Assembly (NCBI GenBank): GCA_025201705.1
Contig: MU617050.1
Coordinates: 1 to 25,317 of the forward strand
Length of the DNA: 25,317 bases
Direction of reading: 5' to 3'
From: Dissophora ornata
Taxonomy: Eukaryota; Mortierellomycota; Mortierellomycetes; Mortierellales; Mortierellaceae
Part shown: positions 20,041 through 25,317 of the stretch, piece by piece
How the letters are laid out: every line of letters starts with the position of its first letter
How positions within the stretch are numbered: position 1 is the first letter of the stretch
Notes under the pieces: model-generated
Told to the model about the DNA's origin: nothing
Databases searched by the model: none
Seen by the model: only the letters and a program-made list of their open reading frames with translations
Translations under genes and position numbers: made by a program

Positions 20041-20873
20041 ACAAGGTTCACGTCCCTGGACATTTTCACCTCGAAGTGAGTATAAAAGTTGCACTGACAG
20101 CGATCTATTTGCCAGCACTGCCATTTTGCTAGAGCTGGCTGGCCTTAAGAAAAGCGCTGAGTGGTTTAGTCTATGGAACGCGAACCCGTCACGTCGCCTT
20201 CGACCCAGCTAACTTAACATGCCGTCGATATAATAACTTATCATAGCAAACCTCTGCAGGTTGGAAAGAGATTGGCTCATAACTCTACCTGCAGTTGCCA
20301 TCCTTGCGCATAATTAGCCAGCCATACATCTTTCTGGCCTAAAGATGGCCGTCTTGGACATTGATCGGCAGCCACCCTCCCAGTTAAGTTCTTCAGTCGC
20401 TTCCAATGATTCACCATCCACACCAGACCCTTCTTGTGGACATTATTTTGTCTGCCTAGAAGTAGAATTACTACTTTCGACCGCGGTGCGAAGCAACGTA
20501 TAAGGCGAATCGTAAATGCCCAAAAGCTACAGCGTGCTATCCACGATAAGGGTGTACTCGATAACGGATAAAATTCAATAGGACGCGAACGGGGTCAAAC
20601 GTCCTGGGATTCATGGGATGGTGCTGGAGACTCAATTTAGCAGACTTTATTGTATATCCTTTGCATTGTCCATTGCGGTTCACATCTGCCGGCAGTCGCT
20701 GTTGTGAGAGTCTTCTGGGTCCTCTGGGGAATCCCCTATTCGGTAAGACCGGCAGACTCAACGGTGACCTATTGGTTCTCGAGTGAGAGAGTTTGGACAA
20801 AATGCGAATGACAGCAGCGCTGCATCCTGAGCAGATCATAGTCTCAATGCACTTGTAACCCGGCATGGTTGGG
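20041..20873. other. Gene-poor spacer with an isolated TATAAAAG
   Basis: No supported gene. A TATAAAAG at 20081-20088 on the plus strand is followed only by short frames, such as a 51-codon frame from 20345. A minus-strand frame at 20537-20866 (109 codons) shows no recognisable domain. It may be old decayed sequence. Confidence 0.35.
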
Positions 20874-20917
20874 ATATCTTTAATTAAATGCAGTAATTGT
20901 AACCGGTGAAAAAAATC

Positions 20918-20951
20918 TCACCGGTGAATTTCACTGAAATTCACATGTGAA
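20918..20951. repeat. Three overlapping perfect palindromes
   Basis: TCACCGGTGA (20918-20927), GAATTTCA-C-TGAAATTC (20926-20942) and TTCACATGTGAA (20940-20951) follow one another with shared end bases in the left part of the inverted-repeat element. Confidence 0.9.
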
Positions 20952-21081
20952 AAAAACTTGGCCAGCACCGGTGAAAAGATTTGGTTAACTGATGGATTCT
21001 GCGACGGTGAAGTTGATCGGTGAAAGGATTTGGATGTCTGACTGGAACTGTAGTGTTCGCTGGTGAAAGGATTTGGCCAAC

Positions 21082-21169
21082 ATTCACCGGTCAACACCCA
21101 CCAGCCAGTATTCACCAGTCAATATTCGCCAGTCAACATTCACCGGTCAATATTCACCGGTCAATATTC
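21082..21169. repeat. 14-bp minisatellite, six units
   Basis: Six contiguous 14-bp units, consensus ATTCACCGGTCAAT, occupy 21082-21165 with a partial ATTC after. Units 5 and 6 are identical; units 1, 3 and 4 differ by one to two bases and unit 2 by more. The array forms the right half of the MITE-like element. Confidence 0.92.
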
Positions 21170-21279
21170 TAGACTGCGTTCACCAACGGTGAGATTTTGA
21201 AGGTCGGTGATTAACTTCGACAAAATTTGTTTTCACTGCGGTGAAAGTTCACCGGTTATAATTACTAATTAAAAGATAT

Positions 21280-22315
21280 GGAATCCTAGTAGAAACGAAG
21301 AAGAATGTAAGCTCCGCGACTATTTATTTAGATACGTGAGTGCCTCCTAAACGACATATGCGGCGGCGCCTGGATGCGCGGTGAATGTTTTATATGTGAT
21401 TTCAACCTGGTTTGCAATGAGGCCATTCATGAAGATCAGGCGAATAAACCAAGACTGTCCATGTGCGATGAAATTTCTTCGTTTGTACGCCGTTGATCTA
21501 GGGATATGTTTCTTTAGCTTCCCTGCGGTTCGTTTTCCATACGTAAAAATATCAGCGACATCTTGTGTTTTGAAGTACAACGTCAAGAATCGATGGGTTG
21601 CATCTTACGCTTCTTGAACAGGATGTGAAAGTACGCACATATTATTCGCAAGAATATTTAGCAGGTAATCTTGCGGTCACGGATATCCGGTGGTTCTTTT
21701 AATGCTCGTTTTCAGCTTTGGTGATACTGCTAGTGCTAGTGAATGCAAGATGCAAGTTGTGTCTGCACCGGACTAGCATGTACTCATTAGTACAACTAAC
21801 TTTTGTGTCAAGTCTGCGACAATGAACACTCGTGATTGTTCCATTGGAAAAGATGGTAATCTAGAGGATCACAGGCGTGAAAGAGGCATTGCATAATGAT
21901 TGTGTCTAGAGAGAACTTAGACTCCGAAAGCTAAAAAGCTGGGATCGGAAGCTATTGGCAAGACGATGCTGTTGCCCGCGACCGAGCATGATGCGCCAGT
22001 CATGTGGATCGCATTCGCCCTAGAAATGTAGAATATATTCATTGGATGCAGGATTCGCGTGTGTCGTGGCCAATCAAAATTTTTATGTCACAGCACCAGT
22101 CCTTACACTGGCCATGTTCGTTCCTGCTGGGCGTATTTTTTTTTTTTGTAATGAATATATGGAGTGTTTCCCCTTCGTTTCTCTGGCAAACACATCCATC
22201 TTTGCACATCTTTTTTTTCAAAACTCGTCTTGTAAATAATTCCTTTCAAACCAACATACGTAATTACCCCCCTTTTTGTTTATAGCACCTGCACATAGTC
22301 CATTCTCCTAGCAAC
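21280..22315. other. Gene-poor spacer upstream of the repeat-protein gene
   Basis: No confident gene. A minus-strand frame, 21347-21586 (79 codons: GKRTAGKLKKHIPRSTAYKR ... AHPGAAAYVV), has protein-like composition but no recognised domain. The right end should contain the promoter of the following gene; T-rich runs occur at 22137-22147 and 22211-22218. Confidence 0.4.
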
Positions 22316-25300
22316 ATGTACAGCCTTACCAACGACCCTGACAGCATGAAGTCGAAACGGGGAGACGCCCAAAGAGACGACTCAAGGATGGTCTCGGAAC
22401 ATGACCATGGCTCTCGCCAAACTCGAGACACGCCCATGCGCGCCGCCAACCTACGTCCCGAGCAGTCCGAATTTCGTGTGGCAGGCCATGAAATAGGCGG
22501 CACAGGTCAAAAGCAGCAACCTATCGACGTCGCAGGTAGGATACAATACTTACATAGACTTTGTCAAACGATGCATTATTCTTGACGATAAGGAAATAGT
22601 CGTATTAAAAATCTCAACCGCTTTTATAGAGCAAATGAAGGATGAGCCGACCCATCATTCGCGTCAACAGAGGCAGCAGCAACAGACCACTCCTAGCTCA
22701 ATGGGAGGTAATCGAAAGCACACCGCTGCCGTGAAGCATTCTCAGCCAAAGACGTAAGGACGCCTCCCTTTTTTTTACTTATTTTACGCGAGTAGTAGTT
22801 TCAACTCGGATATCAACATGACCGCCGAATGCCAGTATCAACAATATCTTCGTTAGGAACGAGTCTATCTTGAACCTTCATGGTGCTAACTCACAGCAAT
22901 TCCCTTGGAATATATAGAGACGAGGAGACATTGACCGAATCGCCCATTTATTTCGGTCTGAGCTCATCCCTGTTCAAATCAAAGCAACCTGAGCTCCAAC
23001 GTGAATCCAATCAAGGAACCATCGGCGACCAGTCCTCAGCAACTCATGCAGCTAGTCGACATGCACGTAAAGGTAGCAAACAACACCAGAACATAGTTAA
23101 GTCAAGCAGTGCCCCAAAGCGCACAGATACGTCAGAGATGAGCCCTGGATCTATGTTCAATGAGAGTCAACATGAAGCCCCGATTGGTCTGCAAGAGAGC
23201 CAGGCCTTGCCTGCGCGCTCCTCTGATGTGTCTGGTATTCCTCGTGATTCCAAGCGAAGTAACATTCCACGGCAACGATCTGGAAAAGCGCGCGTCTACT
23301 CTCGACGCAAGGCCAATAGACCTAAGCAGCGCCACGTTGATGCATCCACCCCAGAGATGAATCTAGGAGCCTTATTCCCAGAAGACATAGACAGTCGGCC
23401 ATCTCAGGAACAACAATCTGATAGTTTAAGCAGACTGCCCGAGCAACGCTCGTTGGGACACCAGGAAGGCAAGACCAACAAGGATCAAGAAGGCTCTAGC
23501 AGTCAACGCCAGCCTGACTCTGCACATCCTCAGTCGCAGGGGTACAGCCGATCATCTGCGGACGATTTTCAAGTAGGTGGTCTAGACAACAAGCCCTCAC
23601 CTCACTACCCTCTTTTCGATTTCTCACTAACTTCGTCTGGCAATTTTGATAGGGATACGTTTTCCAGTCTCCCAAACTGGATCATGAGCCAGGTCTCCAA
23701 ACAGACAATCTCAGCCAGTCTCATCGACCAGTGGGTTCCGTGAGCAGCGATTTACCTGCAGGGGAGCACCGTGGTCCCACGGACTCCGGTCCTTCCACTT
23801 ACTCTCAGCCCCAGCAGGCTCGTTTGGGTTCTCCACCCCATTCACAGCTGCAGTCAATTCAGCAGCAGCAACAGCCAACACAAAGTGGACCCTCTTTGTC
23901 CGCCGAGCCTGTTTCGGCCGCGGTTGCTGCCCGTCCGGCTACGAAGAAATGGCACGGATTTGAGATCCGTGATAAACCCAAGCCTCCAAAGGCTAAAAAA
24001 AGTCAAGGGTTCTTCTCCTTTGATTACGGGTATAAGGAGCGTAAGAAGGCTTTCCAAGAAGCTTGTAGTCAGGCAGCTGGCAACCAGGTACCAAGTTCTT
24101 CTCGTTTGCCAAGCCAGATGCCAAGCCACCAGCAGAATGCGAGCCCGCACCAGGTTCTTGGTAGACCACATGAAGAGCCGACGCGTACAAGCACCATCCC
24201 CGAAAAGGAACCCATCGACGCTGCTGGCGTTGGTGAATCCTCGCACTCAGTCATCACCAGCACCGCGTCCGCCAAGGGTCATATTAGCCCTTATATGACC
24301 TCTGCCAAGACTCCGGAGATGGAACACGATGAGGCCTCTGCAGCTCGCACTCGCGTCCACGACACGCACGACCACATTCTAGCCGGTAACCTTGCTCACC
24401 GCCAAATCCACTCCAATGCCGCAATGCTTAAAAGTCCAATCCTAGATCCATCACTCTTTCCCGAGGAACAACCCACCTACCCTCGTGGGGACTCGCCTGT
24501 CCACGAGAACCCTGCACATCCTGACAGCATGATGGATGTAATGGAGATTCCATATCATCATCGCAGCACTCACCATCGACACGCCCATGGCGCTGCTACG
24601 ACCCTGAAGCACAGTGCCCACGGTTCCCTTCCACCCATGGCGGCGGCCTCACCTATGCACTTGCCACATCGGAATATTGGTCAAACTGATACAATTGTTG
24701 GTCGCGATGAACACGATTCAGAGACTGGTCCATTTGGCTTACCTGCCGCCTTCTTCGTGCACACAAGTGAGTCGTCAAACTACAAAGGAATTCATGGGGG
24801 CGCGTCATCGGATGTCCATGTGCCTAAACGCGTTGCTGTTTCGACCGCGCCATTTGCTCCATTGCATTTCTCCTCAACAGGTTCTGATCACCCAGCAGGA
24901 ACTGGCACCAACCGCCATGAACGCCGCCACAGCCATACAGCTGCACTTTTCCGGCCGAACAAGGTGGACCCGTTAATCTTCCCTGAGGAAGACCCAAGCT
25001 ACCTCCGCGAAGATGATAACGAGATGCATGAGAATCCAACTCGGCCTTCACATGTCCTAAAGAACACACGCGAGATTCAGTTGAGTGCCGCGGAGAGACA
25101 TCCACACCATGACTTGCACCGCACGACTGCAGGAGGGCAAAGCGCAGGTTCCGGTGCCAACCGTCGTGAACGCCGCCACAGTCACACAGCTGCACTTTTT
25201 CAGCCAAACAAGGTGGACCCGTTAATCTTCCCTGAGGAAGACCCAAGCTACCCCCGCGAAGATAATAATGAGATGCATGAGAACCCGGCTCAGCCTTCGC

Positions 25301-25317
25301 ATGTCCTATCGAACACA
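22316..25317 (+). CDS. Unrecognised disordered, His-rich repeat protein (3' end outside window)
   Basis: Four plus-strand exons, 22316-22535, 22630-22753, 22897-23572 and 23653 to the window edge, join in phase to 895 residues with no stop reached. Every intron is GT...AG. Retaining the second intron meets an immediate TAA, and the third switches between two open frames, so splicing is well supported. The start MYSLTNDPDSMKSKRG is the first ATG of the open exon. The protein is hydrophilic and rich in Ser, Gln, His and Pro, with basic patches (SRRKANRPKQRH). One more ordered-looking patch lies at about 438-478 (KKWHGFEIRDKPKPPKAKK, GFFSFDYGYKERKKAFQEA). FPE[ED] motifs occur near 274, 609, 783 and 866; the last two sit in a near-identical 83-residue repeat. 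There is no signal peptide or membrane helix. I do not recognise the family; function unknown. Confidence 0.72.
24910..25317 (+). repeat. 249-bp coding tandem repeat (second copy truncated by window edge)
   Basis: Unit 1 is 24910-25158 and unit 2 starts at 25159. Over the 53 residues visible in both, 46 are identical (NR.ERRHSHTAALF, NKVDPLIFPEEDPSY, NEMHENP, PSHVL). The remaining ~30 residues of unit 1 are a diverged linker. A third, older copy with the same order of motifs starts near 24394. Confidence 0.9.

Larger units (their letters stand above)
20874..21279. mobile_element. MITE-like inverted-repeat element, non-coding
   Basis: The ends are inverted copies: AGTAATTGTAACCGGTGAA at 20892-20910 against TTCACCGGTTATAATTACT at 21248-21266 (18 of 19 match). 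Beyond these an outer ATATCTTT-AATTA block is also inverted (20874-20886 against 21267-21279), with a 5-bp gap on the left. Inside are many CACCGGT/CGGTGAA words. The left half repeats GGTGAA-AGGATTTGG about four times; the right half is a 14-bp tandem array. No reading frame encodes a transposase. TAATTAAA occurs directly repeated at 20881-20888 and 21266-21273; being near-palindromic, it could be a target duplication or part of the inverted ends. The superfamily is not recognised. Confidence 0.75.

Noticed and set aside
20150..20215. tRNA-like stretch (GCTGAGTGGTTTAGT with a later TTCGACC)
   Set aside because: No cloverleaf could be drawn: the T-arm does not pair and the acceptor ends do not match on either strand.
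20345..20500. 51-codon plus-strand frame after a TATAAAAG box
   Set aside because: Too short, with no domain and no splice partner found; it may be chance.
21082..21169. Possible CRISPR array
   Set aside because: Units are contiguous 14-bp copies without unique spacers, in a eukaryotic genome; it is a minisatellite.
22880..23743. Separate 287-codon gene starting MVLTHSNS
   Set aside because: A TGA lies just upstream of that ATG, and an acceptor at 22896 gives a phase match to the preceding exon. The end also frame-switches through an intron, so it is exon 3 of a larger gene.
23771..24298. 175-codon frame rich in Pro, Arg and Leu
   Set aside because: Shifted-frame shadow of exon 4, whose own frame is open to the window edge.

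Overview
The window looks like nuclear DNA of a filamentous fungus. Six protein-coding genes can be reconstructed, five of them split by short introns (41 to 172 bp) with GT...AG ends. A/T homopolymer runs of 13 to 18 bp sit in intergenic and intronic DNA. Gene content (PA2G4/EBP1, Arp3, an Spt23/Mga2-type membrane transcription factor, an F-box protein, a large PHD-finger protein) plus style (gene-dense, roughly balanced GC, Ser/Gln-rich disordered proteins) suggests an early-diverging filamentous fungus, perhaps Mortierellomycota. That placement is inference, not proof.

Layout. 1-1263 has no intact gene: a T16 run, a degenerate direct repeat, and two decayed minus-strand fragments resembling a glutathione S-transferase and an MFS transporter. 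1264-3098 (minus) is the PA2G4/EBP1 homologue in five exons. 3310-5491 (minus) is Arp3 in eight exons. Only 211 bp separates these two genes; it carries a perfect 10-bp-stem hairpin next to a full TGACGTCA palindrome. 5492-6744 is the spacer between the divergent Arp3 gene and the next gene. 6745-10995 (plus) is the Spt23/Mga2-type factor (IPT, ankyrin, C-terminal membrane helix). 11466-13148 (plus) is an F-box protein. 13553-19593 (minus) is a 1933-residue PHD-finger/AT-hook chromatin protein. 19594-22315 is a gene-poor 2.7 kb stretch holding a ~375-406 bp inverted-repeat element (MITE-like) with palindromes and a 14-bp minisatellite. 22316 to the right edge (plus) is an unrecognised, disordered, His-rich protein with an 83-residue internal repeat; it runs off the window.

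The intact genes are mostly separate housekeeping units (ribosome/translation factor, actin nucleation, ER-lipid-sensing transcription, ubiquitin ligase adaptor, chromatin reader), not one pathway. The least explained items are the inverted-repeat element at 20874-21279 and the repeat protein at the right edge. Two introns are also worth attention: one bisects the Spt23-type membrane helix and one very short intron lies in the PHD gene. Retaining either would give a distinct protein.
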